Translations under genes and position numbers: made by a program
Part shown: piece after piece, positions 51,775 through 62,726 of the stretch
Position numbering within the stretch: the first letter of the stretch is position 1
Layout: each line of letters begins with the position of its first letter
Assembly (NCBI RefSeq): GCF_002277025.1
Contig: NZ_NIWD01000008.1
Span: 401,514 to 465,513, forward strand
Length of the DNA stretch: 64,000 bases
Reading direction: 5' to 3'
Source of the DNA: Sphingopyxis sp. GW247-27LB
GTDB taxonomy: Bacteria > Pseudomonadota > Alphaproteobacteria > Sphingomonadales > Sphingomonadaceae
Notes under the pieces: generated by a model
Database searches by the model: none
What the model saw: the letters and a program-made list of their open reading frames with translations, nothing else
What the model was told of the DNA's origin: nothing

Positions 51775-53930
51775 TGAGCGTCTCCCTTGGCGAGGTCGAG
51801 GCGGCCGACGGGGCCGGTCCAGGTGAAGCTGCGGCCGGCGACGGTCGCGCGATGGGTGGCGCCCGCGGCGGTGTCGCCCGCGACCGCGACCGCGAGGCGG
51901 CGGCCGTCGACGAAGGTCACCAGCACGATATCGGCATCGCCGTCACGCCGATGCTCGAGCGAGGCGATGCGCGAGCTGCTCGCGACGACGGCCTCGGATG
52001 AGGCGTCGTAGCGGCCGTGCGGTTCGAGCAGGCTGACGAAGGTCGCCGCACTCGCGCCGTCGACGCGCTGGATCAGCGCAGGTTCGCGGCGGAGGTTGAA
52101 CTCGGGATCGTTCGCGCCGCTTTCGGCGAGGATGAAGCGCGCGCCCGCGGACGGCGCCATATGATAGGAATAGAAGCGGCTGCCCTGCATGAAGGTGAAG
52201 CGCGCCGGGCCGCTCCTGGTCCCTTCGCCGTCGACCCAAAGATGCTGGTAGCCGTTCGCCGTCCCCAGCACCGGCCGTTCGGCGAGATGCTGGTCGAACG
52301 CGATGTCGCTGTCGATGACATGTCCCGAAAAATGCAGCGGCAGGTCATAGCGATGCCTGCCGCTGCCAGTCCCGTGGAGGATGTCGAGGATCAGCGGATT
52401 CGAAAGGCCGTCGACGTCGAGCATGACGAGCGCGCGGCGGATGGAAACGTTCGGATAGGCGCCGTCGACTTCGGCGATCGACCAGCGGGTCGGGGCGTCG
52501 AGCCCGGCCGAAAGCTGGCGCGTCGGGATTTTCTCGCCGGCTTTCCAGTCGCCGCCGAACTGGCTTTGCTCGTCGACGACCAGCGTGTTGTGCGCGATGG
52601 TCGCGCTCGCCCAGCTGTCGTTTTCGGGAAGGTAACGCCCGCCGTGCTTCGCCTCGACGTTGAGGAAGCGCGCGGCGCCATAGTCGGTGACGACCGCGCC
52701 GGTCTCGTCATAATAGAGCCAGTTCAGCCGGTCGAAATGGCCGTGGCCCATGCCCTGCACTGTGTTCTTGGCGACGAGCAGCGGGCCGTCGGGATCGCTT
52801 CCTTCGCGGAGCAGGACGAGCGCGCCCTGCTTGCCGTCGGGGCCGTCGCCGAGCAGGCGCGATTCGAAGGGCCAGGGCTTCGCCTTGCCCGCGGCGACAT
52901 CGGCGGCGAGCGCCTGTCCCGCCGGGGTCAGCACCGTATGGCCTTGCCACTTCGCGATCGACAGGAAGGCGGGATCGTGCGTCGCGCCATAGGCGATCGC
53001 GACCGCGTGATAGAGTTCCTCGGTGCGCAGACTCTTGTCGGGCATCGCATCGTTGATCGGGATGAAATATCCCGAATGGGTGACGTCGATCGCGGTGCGG
53101 ATCGCCTTGAGCACGATGCCGCCCCGATAGTCGAAGATTTTGCGCTGCGGCTCGTGGGCGTCGATCGCGGCGGCGAAGACGACGAAGGGCTGGAGCGCGT
53201 AGCGCTGATAATAGGGCCCCTCGGCATAATAGCCGTCGGGCGAGAAGAGCAGGTCGAGCTGGCGCAGGAAGCCTGACTTGCCGCTCTTGTCGAGCCCCAT
53301 CAGCGCCTTGTCGACCAGGTCGCGGTCGCCGAGCAGATAGCCCGCGAGCCCGACCCCGGCGCACGCCCAGGTCGCGTGATTGTGGATGCGATTGATCACC
53401 TGCGGCGAGCCGTCCGACAGGAAATGCGCCATCGGGCGGATCACGTCATCGTCGATGCGGCGGCGATCGGCGGCGGAGAGAGCATCGCGGATCTCGGCGT
53501 AGCCCTGCACCGCGTTGACGAGGAAGACGCTGTCGTTGAGGCTTTGCCAGAACAATCGGCCCGGAACCTGGTTCGCGGCGGCGGGGTGGGGGCCAAGCTT
53601 CGGATAGAGGTCGGCATAGGCGAGCAGCATGTCGCGGACATGATCGAGATAGCGGCGGTCGCCGGTGAGCCGGTAGAGCTGGCCGCCCTCGAAGATGATC
53701 CGGTAATTGCGCTTATGCTGCTCGTGGGTGAAGCCGCCACCCGGATCCTTGGGCACCGGCACGTTGATTCCGGCACGGATCGAGGCGTCGAGGTCGCGCT
53801 TCGCTTGCGTGACCTCGGCGGCGAAGAGCGGCGCATAGGCCGGCTCGGTCGACGCGGGCTGGGCGAGGGCGGGGACGACGGAAAGGGGCAGGGCGCTCGC
53901 TGCGAGGAGCAGCGCGAGGGTGCGGGTCAT
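51771..53930 (-). CDS. Oligoalginate lyase, PL17
   Basis: 719 residues with a signal peptide ending at ALAQP (about 25). An N-terminal alpha/alpha toroid (about 40-380) is followed by a C-terminal heparinase II/III-like beta sheet domain. Catalytic features of PL17: the RIHNHATW segment (Asn/His, 184-185), GPYYQRYALQPF (Tyr about 241) and GMGHGHFDRLNWL (His). These enzymes act exolytically to release unsaturated monouronate. The gene overlaps PL6 upstream and the MFS gene downstream by four bases each, giving a tight operon. Confidence 0.94.
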   Translation of the reverse strand: MTRTLALLLAASALPLSVVPALAQPASTEPAYAPLFAAEVTQAKRDLDASIRAGINVPVPKDPGGGFTHEQHKRNYRIIFEGGQLYRLTGDRRYLDHVRDMLLAYADLYPKLGPHPAAANQVPGRLFWQSLNDSVFLVNAVQGYAEIRDALSAADRRRIDDDVIRPMAHFLSDGSPQVINRIHNHATWACAGVGLAGYLLGDRDLVDKALMGLDKSGKSGFLRQLDLLFSPDGYYAEGPYYQRYALQPFVVFAAAIDAHEPQRKIFDYRGGIVLKAIRTAIDVTHSGYFIPINDAMPDKSLRTEELYHAVAIAYGATHDPAFLSIAKWQGHTVLTPAGQALAADVAAGKAKPWPFESRLLGDGPDGKQGALVLLREGSDPDGPLLVAKNTVQGMGHGHFDRLNWLYYDETGAVVTDYGAARFLNVEAKHGGRYLPENDSWASATIAHNTLVVDEQSQFGGDWKAGEKIPTRQLSAGLDAPTRWSIAEVDGAYPNVSIRRALVMLDVDGLSNPLILDILHGTGSGRHRYDLPLHFSGHVIDSDIAFDQHLAERPVLGTANGYQHLWVDGEGTRSGPARFTFMQGSRFYSYHMAPSAGARFILAESGANDPEFNLRREPALIQRVDGASAATFVSLLEPHGRYDASSEAVVASSSRIASLEHRRDGDADIVLVTFVDGRRLAVAVAGDTAAGATHRATVAGRSFTWTGPVGRLDLAKGDAQ

Positions 53931-56149
53931 GGACGGCCTTCCGTGAAATTGCCCGCGAGCTTTGCGCGCGGCGGCCCCTTGTAGCTCAGTTCCTCGACGC
54001 GCGGCGCCGGGGTGGCGCGGAAGGCGTTGCCGACGATCCGCGTCTCGGGCTTGCCGACCGAATGGATGACGACGAGCGGCGCCGAATTTTCGAAGCTGTT
54101 GCCGAAAATCTCGCTGTGCTGGGCGCCCGAGAGGCGGAGCGAGGCGTCGCCCGCGCCGCTGTCCGACACGCTCGACCCGGTCATCGAGACATAGGGGCCG
54201 AAGGTGCTTTCGTCGGTGCCCTTGCGCAGGAGGTCGGCGACGAGGCCGACGCGGATGAAGCTGCTCCCCGCGATCTCGAGCCGTTCGACCGGATACCAGC
54301 CCTTGGGCTGCTGTTCGCCGGTGCCGAGGACGACCGCGCCGCTCATGTCGGCGAAGCTGCTGCCGAGCAGTTCGATCGCGTTCGCGAAGGTGCCGGGCGC
54401 CATGACGACGCCGTCGAGCCGCGCCGCCTGGCCGGGGCCGCGCACCGACACGCCCTTCATCTCGATCTCGTAATTGGGCGCGGCGCCCGCGCCGACCGCG
54501 ATCAGCGCCGCGTCGGCGGCGGCCTTGCGCGCGTCGAGCGTCAGGTCGGCGAGGCGCAGTCCGCCGCCCGCCTCGATCCGCGCGAAGGCGCCGCTCGCGA
54601 CATGGACGACCGGCGCGGCGCCCGCCTGCGCGGCGATCGTCAGCCGGTGGTGGATCGCGACCGGCGCCGCGACCTCGTAGGCGCCGGCAGCGAGCGCGAT
54701 GGTGTCGCCGGCGCGCGAGGCACCGACCGCGTCGGCGAGCGACGCGCCCGCCGCGAGTTCGACGGTGCGCCCGGCGCCGAACGCCGCTTCGGCGGCGTCG
54801 GGGCGATACCAGGGCGCGCCGACCTCTTCACGCTTCACGGGGACGAGGTCGCGCGGCGCGCCGACTTCGGCGAGCGCGGGATCGGTGGGGTAGAGGAGGC
54901 CGTTGGCGGCGCGTTCGAGCTGGAGATCGCGCTGTGCGACGCCGTTCGTCAGCAGCGGTTGTTCGACCGCCGCCTCGACATTGCCCGCGAAGGCGATGCC
55001 GCCGATATCGTCCTCGGCGCGGAAGGGATCGGTGCCCTTGGCGCCGCTGACGAGGTTGCCCGTGAATTTGCTGGCGACCGGCGGCGCCGAGCGTTCGGCG
55101 TCGGCGCCCGCGGCGAGGGTGATGCGCGCGCTGTCCAGGATCGAGTTGCGCTCGATCACCGCGTTCGACACCTGATGATAGCGGTTGATCACCGAATTGG
55201 GCACGCCGTTCATCACGGTGATCGCGCTCTTGAAATCCTTGCCCGCGAGCCCTTCCATATAGTTGAAGCGCACGATCTGGTCGCGGTTGATGATGCGGAC
55301 GCCGCCGCTGTCGGGCACATGGTTGCCGAGGAAGATGTTGCGCTCGACCAGATTGCCGTTGCCGTGGCGCAGCACGAAGGCGCCCTGCGACGACAGCACC
55401 AGATTCTCGCGGACGATATTGCCCCCCGACTTGACCGAGACGATCTCGACCTCGCCGCTGGTGCGGTCGAAGATGTTGCGCTCGACGACCGTGTGGCTGT
55501 CGGAGAGCGATTCCTCGCTGGTGCCGATGCGGATCGTCTCGCCGCCGTTCGAGCCCAAGGGCGGACGCGGGCCGAAATAATTATGGTCGATGCGGTGGCG
55601 GTTATCGAGCGGATCGCCCGCCTTGCGAATCACCGCGAGCGTGACGCCGGCGTTGGTCTTGCCCTCGAAATGCGAATGGTCGACGCGGTTGTTCGTGCCG
55701 TAGAGCGCGACCCAGATGTCCTCGGCACGGCGGTCGGGCTTGCTGAAGCCGTCGATGACGATTTCGGTGACGCGGGTGTCGCTCGCGAGCGTCTTCGAAT
55801 CGCGGCGGAAGCTGATGACCTCGCGCGTCGGGCTGGCGCCGCGCTTGAAGACGAGCCCCGAGACCACGAGGTGGCTGCCGCCGAGGCGGAGGTTCGAGGC
55901 GCCGGTGAGCAGCACCTTGCCTTTGGTCTGGGCGGTGAGGGTGATCGGCGCGTCGGCGGTGCCGGCGCCGGTGAAAACGAGCTGGGCGTCGCGCCATTCG
56001 CCGTCGCGAAGGACGATCGAGTCGCCGGGCTTCGCGGCCTTGACCGCCGCCTTATATTCGACCTGGTCGGCGACCAATATATCGCGGGCCTGCGCGGCCT
56101 GCGCCGCCGAAACCCCGATCGCCCCCATCAAAACAGCCCGCAGCAGCAT
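53927..56149 (-). CDS. Alginate lyase, PL6 (two-domain)
   Basis: 740 residues with a signal peptide (AVLMGAIGVSAAQAAQA). The N-terminal right-handed beta helix (about 25-430) has the PL6 residues in GGETIRIGTSEESLSDS, EVEIVSVKSGGNIVRENL (catalytic Lys) and LRHGNGNLVERNIFLGNHVPDSGGVRIIN (catalytic Arg, calcium-binding Glu residues). A second beta-helix-like domain (about 460-735) is the accessory half of long PL6 enzymes. It should cut alginate outside the inner membrane and produce oligomers for PL17. First gene of the operon, with an operator candidate 44-64 bp upstream. Confidence 0.93.
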   Translation of the reverse strand: MLLRAVLMGAIGVSAAQAAQARDILVADQVEYKAAVKAAKPGDSIVLRDGEWRDAQLVFTGAGTADAPITLTAQTKGKVLLTGASNLRLGGSHLVVSGLVFKRGASPTREVISFRRDSKTLASDTRVTEIVIDGFSKPDRRAEDIWVALYGTNNRVDHSHFEGKTNAGVTLAVIRKAGDPLDNRHRIDHNYFGPRPPLGSNGGETIRIGTSEESLSDSHTVVERNIFDRTSGEVEIVSVKSGGNIVRENLVLSSQGAFVLRHGNGNLVERNIFLGNHVPDSGGVRIINRDQIVRFNYMEGLAGKDFKSAITVMNGVPNSVINRYHQVSNAVIERNSILDSARITLAAGADAERSAPPVASKFTGNLVSGAKGTDPFRAEDDIGGIAFAGNVEAAVEQPLLTNGVAQRDLQLERAANGLLYPTDPALAEVGAPRDLVPVKREEVGAPWYRPDAAEAAFGAGRTVELAAGASLADAVGASRAGDTIALAAGAYEVAAPVAIHHRLTIAAQAGAAPVVHVASGAFARIEAGGGLRLADLTLDARKAAADAALIAVGAGAAPNYEIEMKGVSVRGPGQAARLDGVVMAPGTFANAIELLGSSFADMSGAVVLGTGEQQPKGWYPVERLEIAGSSFIRVGLVADLLRKGTDESTFGPYVSMTGSSVSDSGAGDASLRLSGAQHSEIFGNSFENSAPLVVIHSVGKPETRIVGNAFRATPAPRVEELSYKGPPRAKLAGNFTEGRP

Positions 56150-56192
56150 CGCGCCCTCTCTCCCGGTTCGTCTCTTGTGCGGATATTGGACT

Positions 56193-56213
56193 ATACAACT
56201 GGTATGACGATTT
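56193..56213 (-). promoter_or_regulatory. Candidate FadR-type operator before PL6 operon
   Basis: ATACAACTGGTAT (ATAC/GTAT inverted repeat) followed by GACGATTT. It closely matches the regulator's own site at 45841-45862 (ATACAATCAGGTATGACAAT), with one base less between the arms. Confidence 0.6.
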
Positions 56214-56288
56214 CAACCCTCTTTGGCTGTCAATCTGTCAAACCACCTGATCGCGCCAGAAAGCGCCATGTTTCGAGCATGGATAAAG

Positions 56289-56314
56289 ATATTCACGCTC
56301 GTGATAGTGAATAT
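56289..56314 (+). promoter_or_regulatory. Palindromic operator candidate before second TonB receptor
   Basis: Arms ATATTCAC and GTGAATAT (perfect, 8 bp) separated by 10 bp, with a smaller TCACG-CT-CGTGA palindrome inside. A TTGACT box begins at 56314 with CATACA 17 bp later, so the site touches a plausible promoter about 75-100 bp before the receptor ATG. The likely binder is the TetR encoded at 61933. Confidence 0.5.
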
Positions 56315-56390
56315 TGACTCGCGAGCGAATTCGACTCATACAAGGGGCGAAGGCGGCGCCGGAGAGCGACCGCCCGGGAGGGAGAGTCAT

Positions 56391-58670
56391 ATGAAGGTTC
56401 AGCTTCTCGCGTCCGCGTCGGCGGCCGCCCTGTTCGCGCTACCCGTTTCCGCCCTCGCGCAGACGAGCGAGGCCGATGCACCGGCCGGCACCGCCGCGCA
56501 GGATGCGCCCCGCGACAGCCACGACATCATCGTCACCGCGACGCGCCGCACCGCGCGGCTGCAGGACGTGCCGCTCAGCGTCACCGCCTTCGGGCAGGAG
56601 CAGCTCGATGACCTCGGCATCGTCGGCTATGAGGGCATCGCCCAGAACACGCCGGGCATCGTCGTCAACCGGCCGACGCAGAATTTCAACAATTTCACGG
56701 CGCGCGGCATCAACACCAACGGCTATAGCGCGGGGCTGCAGAGCGCGGTCGCCATCTATGTCGACGAGCTGCCGATCTCGGCGAACGGCAATTCGACGAT
56801 CCTCGACCCCAATCTCTACGATGTCGAGCGCGTCGAATTCCTGCGCGGACCGCAGGGGACCCTGTTCGGGTCGAACTCGCTCGCCGGCGCGATGCGGATC
56901 ATCACGAAAAGCCCCGACCTCGACGAGTTCGAGGCGTCGGCGAGCGCCGATCTCGGCCTCACCGGCTCGCATGCGCTGCGCCAGCGCTACAATGCGATGG
57001 TCAACGTGCCGATCATGACCGACGAACTGGGGCTGCGCGTCACCGGCTATTACCGCAACGAGGACGGCTGGGTCGACAATATCGGCACCGGCATCAAGGA
57101 TTCGAACAGCATGGAGGCCTATGGCGGCCGCGCGATCCTGCTGATGCGGCCGAGCGACCGGATGACGGTGAAGCTGCTCGCCTCCTACGAGAACAGCAAG
57201 CCCGCCGATTCGGCGCTGACCAACCCCGCGCTCGGCAAATTCGTGCGCAATTCGGACCGCCCCGACCTGTTCCAGGGCAAGCTCACCAATTACAACGTCA
57301 CGGTCAATTACGAGTTCGACTTCGCCGAGCTGATCAGCTCGACGACGCTGTCGGACTATGACGCCTCCTTCTACGTCGACCTCGCGGGGACCTTCGCGCA
57401 GGCCATTCCCTTCGCGCTCGACGCCTATGGCTATGACGATCTGTTCGTCCAGGAGACGCGGCTCGTCTCGCGCACCTCGGGGCCGATCGACTGGGTCGCG
57501 GGCTTCTTCTACTACGACAAGCGGCGCACGGTCGATTTCGCCTATCGCTCGACGCAGGAATTCCTCGACGCGCGCGGGCTGACCGGGCTGCCCGACGAAT
57601 ATTATCAGCGTTTCAACAGCTATACCGACCAGAAGGAAATCGCGGGCTTCGGCGAGGTGACCGCGCATCTCAGCGACAGCTTCTGGGTCACCGGCGGGCT
57701 GCGCTACGGCAGCACCGAGGTGCAGAGCTTCACGCGCGGCGGCGGCTACAATAGCAATTATCTGACCTTCGCGCTCTTCGGCGTGCAGAACGCCCCGCTG
57801 ACGGTGACCGAGATACCCTATGCCGCGGGGCTGAAGGTCAAGGACGACCGGCTGTCGTGGAAGGCCAGCGTGTCGTGGAAGCCGGTGCCCGAGCTCACCA
57901 CCTATGCGACGGTGTCGACGGGGTTCCGCACCCCGGTGGTCAACGCGCGCGCCGGGCTGGTCAGCGCGATCGATCCCAACGACCTCGTCATCCCCGACGG
58001 CGCGCGGTCGGACAGCGTGACCAACTACGAGGTCGGGCTGAAGGGGCGCTGGCTCGACGGGGACCTCACCGCCAATGTCGCGGCCTATTACATCGACTGG
58101 AAGAATATCCAGGTGCAGGCGAACCGCGTCTCGGATTCGATCCAGTTCGCGACCAACATCGGCGCGGCGGAGAGCTATGGCCTCGAATTCGAGTTCGTCG
58201 CGCGGCCGGTCGATGGGCTGAGCCTCGCGCTCAACGGGTCGTTCAATCGCGCCAAGGTGACCGACCTCACCGACAGCGAGGCGGCGATCTCGGGCGCCGA
58301 GCTCGGCACCCGGCTTGCTTCGCCGCATTTCCAGGGGTCGGGGACGCTGCGTTACGATTTCCCGATCGGCGACGGCAAGACCGCCTTCGCCTCGGTCAAC
58401 GTGTCGCACGCCGGTTCCTTCCCGAACCAGTTCCCCAACGTGCCCGGCAACCCCAATGCGGTGAGCCCGACCTACGACTATACGCAGGCCTGGACCAACA
58501 CGAACCTCTACGCCGGGACGAAGCTCGGGGCGCTGAACCTCACCGCCTATGTCGAGAATCTCTTCGATTCGAGCAAGATCACCTACGTCCATCCCGAAGC
58601 CTTCCTCGACGGCCGCTATGCGCGGATGCGGCCGCGGACGATCGGCCTGCGCGCCGATTATCGCTTCTGA
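56391..58670 (+). CDS. TonB-dependent receptor of the ester-catabolic module
   Basis: 759 residues from the ATG at 56391 (GGGAGGGAGAG upstream). A signal peptide ends near ALAQ, the TonB box is DIIVTATRR, the plug is about 60-180 (QDVPLSVTAFGQEQLDDLGIVGYEGIAQNTPGIVVNRP, VERVEFLRGPQGTLFGSNSLAGAMRIITKSP), then a barrel to the C-terminal YARMRPRTIGLRADYRF with terminal Phe. This is the FecA/CirA-like sphingomonad type used for siderophores, aromatics and plant-derived compounds. It opens the plus-strand module (esterase, CoA ligase, TetR, SDR, symporter), pointing to uptake of that module's substrate. Confidence 0.92.
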   Translation: MKVQLLASASAAALFALPVSALAQTSEADAPAGTAAQDAPRDSHDIIVTATRRTARLQDVPLSVTAFGQEQLDDLGIVGYEGIAQNTPGIVVNRPTQNFNNFTARGINTNGYSAGLQSAVAIYVDELPISANGNSTILDPNLYDVERVEFLRGPQGTLFGSNSLAGAMRIITKSPDLDEFEASASADLGLTGSHALRQRYNAMVNVPIMTDELGLRVTGYYRNEDGWVDNIGTGIKDSNSMEAYGGRAILLMRPSDRMTVKLLASYENSKPADSALTNPALGKFVRNSDRPDLFQGKLTNYNVTVNYEFDFAELISSTTLSDYDASFYVDLAGTFAQAIPFALDAYGYDDLFVQETRLVSRTSGPIDWVAGFFYYDKRRTVDFAYRSTQEFLDARGLTGLPDEYYQRFNSYTDQKEIAGFGEVTAHLSDSFWVTGGLRYGSTEVQSFTRGGGYNSNYLTFALFGVQNAPLTVTEIPYAAGLKVKDDRLSWKASVSWKPVPELTTYATVSTGFRTPVVNARAGLVSAIDPNDLVIPDGARSDSVTNYEVGLKGRWLDGDLTANVAAYYIDWKNIQVQANRVSDSIQFATNIGAAESYGLEFEFVARPVDGLSLALNGSFNRAKVTDLTDSEAAISGAELGTRLASPHFQGSGTLRYDFPIGDGKTAFASVNVSHAGSFPNQFPNVPGNPNAVSPTYDYTQAWTNTNLYAGTKLGALNLTAYVENLFDSSKITYVHPEAFLDGRYARMRPRTIGLRADYRF

Positions 58671-58686
58671 TCGGAAAGCCTGCCCG

Positions 58687-60320
58687 ATGACCGCACGCTC
58701 CCCGCTCTTCGCCCTGATTCTGGCGGCGCTGCTTCCAGCGCCGACCGCCGCCGCACCGGGACCGGTGGTCGCGGCGCCGGCGGGCGAGGTGCGCGGCGAG
58801 GCGGCGGACGGCATCCGCGCCTTCAAGGGCATTCCCTATGCCGCGCCGCCGGTCGGCGCGGCGCGCTGGACCCCGCCGCGGCCGGCGCCCGAATGGCAGG
58901 GAGTGCGCGACGCGCGCGATTTCGGCCCCGCGTGCATGCAGCCGAAGCCGCGCGCCGCGAGCATCTACAGCTGGGACCTGCCGGCGATGAGCGAAGATTG
59001 CCTGTCGCTCAACGTCTGGGCACCCGAGGGGGCGAAGGATCTGCCGGTGTTCGTCTGGATCCACGGCGGCTCGCTGGTGAGCGGATCGGGGGGCGATCCG
59101 CTCTACGATGGCAGCGCGCTCGCGAAGCGCGGGATGATCGTCGTGTCGATCAACTACCGGCTCGGCATGTTCGGCTGGTTCGCGCATCCGGCACTCAGCG
59201 CCGAATCGCCCGACCGTCTGTCGGGCAATTACGGGCTGCTCGACCAGATCGCGGCGCTCGGGTGGGTGAAGCGCAATATCGGCGCCTTCGGCGGCAACGC
59301 GAAGAATGTGACGATCGCGGGCGAATCGGCGGGCGCGCTCAGCGTGATGTATCTGATGGCGGCGCCGCAGGCGCGCGGGCTGTTCGCCAAGGCGATCGCC
59401 GAGAGCGCCTATATGGTCTCCGCCCCCGGCCTTCGCGAACCGCTGAACGGCATGGTGCCCGCCGAGCAGCAGGGGGTGGCGCTCGCCGAAAAGCTCGGCG
59501 CGACCGACCTCGCGGCGCTGCGCGCGATGCCCGCCGAGGCGATCGCGGACAAGCCGCCGGTGGCCGGCTATTTCCCCTTCCCGGCGATCGACGGCAAGAT
59601 CGTGCCGCGGCAGCTTGTCGAGACGTTCGACCGCGGCGAGCAGGCGCCCGTGCCGATCCTTGCGGGCTTCAACAGCGGCGAAATCCGGTCGCTCCGCTTC
59701 CTGCTGCCCAAGCCGCCCGCCGACGCGGCCGCCTATGAGGCGACGATCCGCGCCCAATATGGCGAGTTCGCCGACGCCTTCCTCGCGCGCTATCCGGCGA
59801 AGACGATAGAAGATTCGATGCTCGCGGCGACGCGCGACGCGATGTACGGCTGGACCGCCGAGCGGCTGGCGTCGGACCAGGCGGCGCTCGGCCAGCCCGC
59901 CTATTTCTATATCTTCGATCACGGCTATCCGGCGATGGAACAATGGAAGCTCCATGCCTTCCATGCGTCCGAGCTTCCCTATGTGTTCGGCACCGCGGGC
60001 AAGACCCCGGCGCTATGGCCGAAGATCCCCGACACGCTGACCGAGCGCAAGCTGGCGCAGGCGATGGGCGATTATTGGGCGAGCTTTGCGCGCAGTGCGA
60101 AACCGAAGGCGACGGGCGCGCCCGACTGGCCCGACTATGCCGACGACCACGGCTTCGTCCATTTCGCGGACGAGCCGCGCGCCGCGCACAATCTCTTCCC
60201 CGGCACCGCCGCGCTGCACGAAGCGGTGGTGTGCCGCCGACGCGCCGCGGGCGACATTCCCTGGAACTGGAACGTCGGCCTCGCCTCGCCGCCGCTGCCG
60301 CCCAAGGCCGAGGGATGCCA

Positions 60321-60324
<4 letters not shown>
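58687..60324 (+). CDS. Type-B carboxylesterase, exported
   Basis: 545 residues with a signal peptide (LILAALLPAPTAAAP). Type-B carboxylesterase/cholinesterase motifs: GIRAFKGIPYAAPPVG, EDCLSLNVWAPEG, FVWIHGGSLVSGSGG (oxyanion hole), TIAGESAGALSV (Ser nucleophile, G-E-S-A-G), FNSGEIRSL (acid residue), and HASELPYVFGT (His). It should hydrolyse an ester in the periplasm. It lies 16 bp after the receptor stop, and its own stop overlaps the CoA ligase ATG, so uptake, cleavage and activation are co-transcribed. Confidence 0.92.
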
Positions 60325-61880
<1,556 letters not shown>

Positions 61881-61932
61881 GCCCGAAGCGGCCGCGCGGC
61901 GTATCGAAGGGTCCGGAAGGGAAAAGATTTTG

Positions 61933-62625
61933 GTGTCCAAGGCGAAGACCGCGACAAAAAGGCTGACGAAAGCGGAACAGCGCGCCGAAACGATGGAACA
62001 GATACTCGACACCGCCGAGCATCTGTTTTCGAAGCACGGATTCTACGGCGTGACGCTGAAGGACGTCGCCAAGCAGGTCGGCGTCCACCACACGCTGCTC
62101 AACTATTATTTCGACGACAAGAAGACCCTGTTCGATGCGGTGTTCGCGCGGCGCGCGGTCGTCACGATCGAAAAGCGGATGAAGGCGCTCGACGACTATG
62201 ATCGCTCCGCGAAGGGAAAGCCCACGGTCGAAGGCGCGCTCCACGCCTTCCTCGATACCGACCTCGATCTCTATATCCAGGGCGGCGAGGGCTGGAAGAA
62301 TTACGGCGCGTTCGGCGCGCAGGCGTCGAACAGCCCCGAGGGCGCCGAATTCATGGACAAATATTTCGACCCCGTCGTGCTGCGGCTGATCGAGATATTG
62401 AAGAAGGCGCTGCCCGACGCCGACGAGGCCGACATCTTCTGGGGCTATCATTTCGTCACCGGCGCGCTGATGCTGACGCTGGCGCGCACCGGGCGCATCG
62501 ACAAATTGTCGCACGGCCTCTGCCGGTCGGACGATTATGCCGCGGTCAAGGTGCGGATGGCGCGCTTCATGGCGGCGGGTTTCCGCGACATCTGCGAACA
62601 GCGACGGAGCGAAGGGCAGGGCTGA
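61933..62625 (+). CDS. TetR-family regulator
   Basis: 230 residues from a GTG at 61933. The N-terminal TetR helix-turn-helix reads MEQILDTAEHLFSKHGFYGVTLKDVAKQVGVHHTLLNYYFDDKKTLFDAVF. The C-terminal ligand domain is all-helical with a C-terminal region typical of lipid- or acyl-CoA-responsive TetRs (WGYHFVTGALMLTLARTGRIDKLS). It lies between the CoA ligase and the SDR; palindromes at 62682-62695 and 56289-56314 are its candidate sites. Confidence 0.92.
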   Translation: MSKAKTATKRLTKAEQRAETMEQILDTAEHLFSKHGFYGVTLKDVAKQVGVHHTLLNYYFDDKKTLFDAVFARRAVVTIEKRMKALDDYDRSAKGKPTVEGALHAFLDTDLDLYIQGGEGWKNYGAFGAQASNSPEGAEFMDKYFDPVVLRLIEILKKALPDADEADIFWGYHFVTGALMLTLARTGRIDKLSHGLCRSDDYAAVKVRMARFMAAGFRDICEQRRSEGQG

Positions 62626-62681
62626 GGCTCGCGGCGGGCCGGAGCTCCGATGCCGGCCCTTTCGTCGCGAGAATATTATTC

Positions 62682-62695
62682 ACTCACAAGTGAGT
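62682..62695 (+). promoter_or_regulatory. Palindromic TetR operator candidate before SDR
   Basis: ACTCACAAGTGAGT is a perfect 14-bp palindrome inside the promoter stretch TATTCAC...TTATTGTTATG. TTCACT at 62679 and TATGTT 17 bp later could be the -35/-10 pair, so binding would block the promoter of the SDR and symporter. Confidence 0.6.
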
Positions 62696-62726
62696 TATTG
62701 TTATGTTGAGCGAGGGAGAGACGGGA

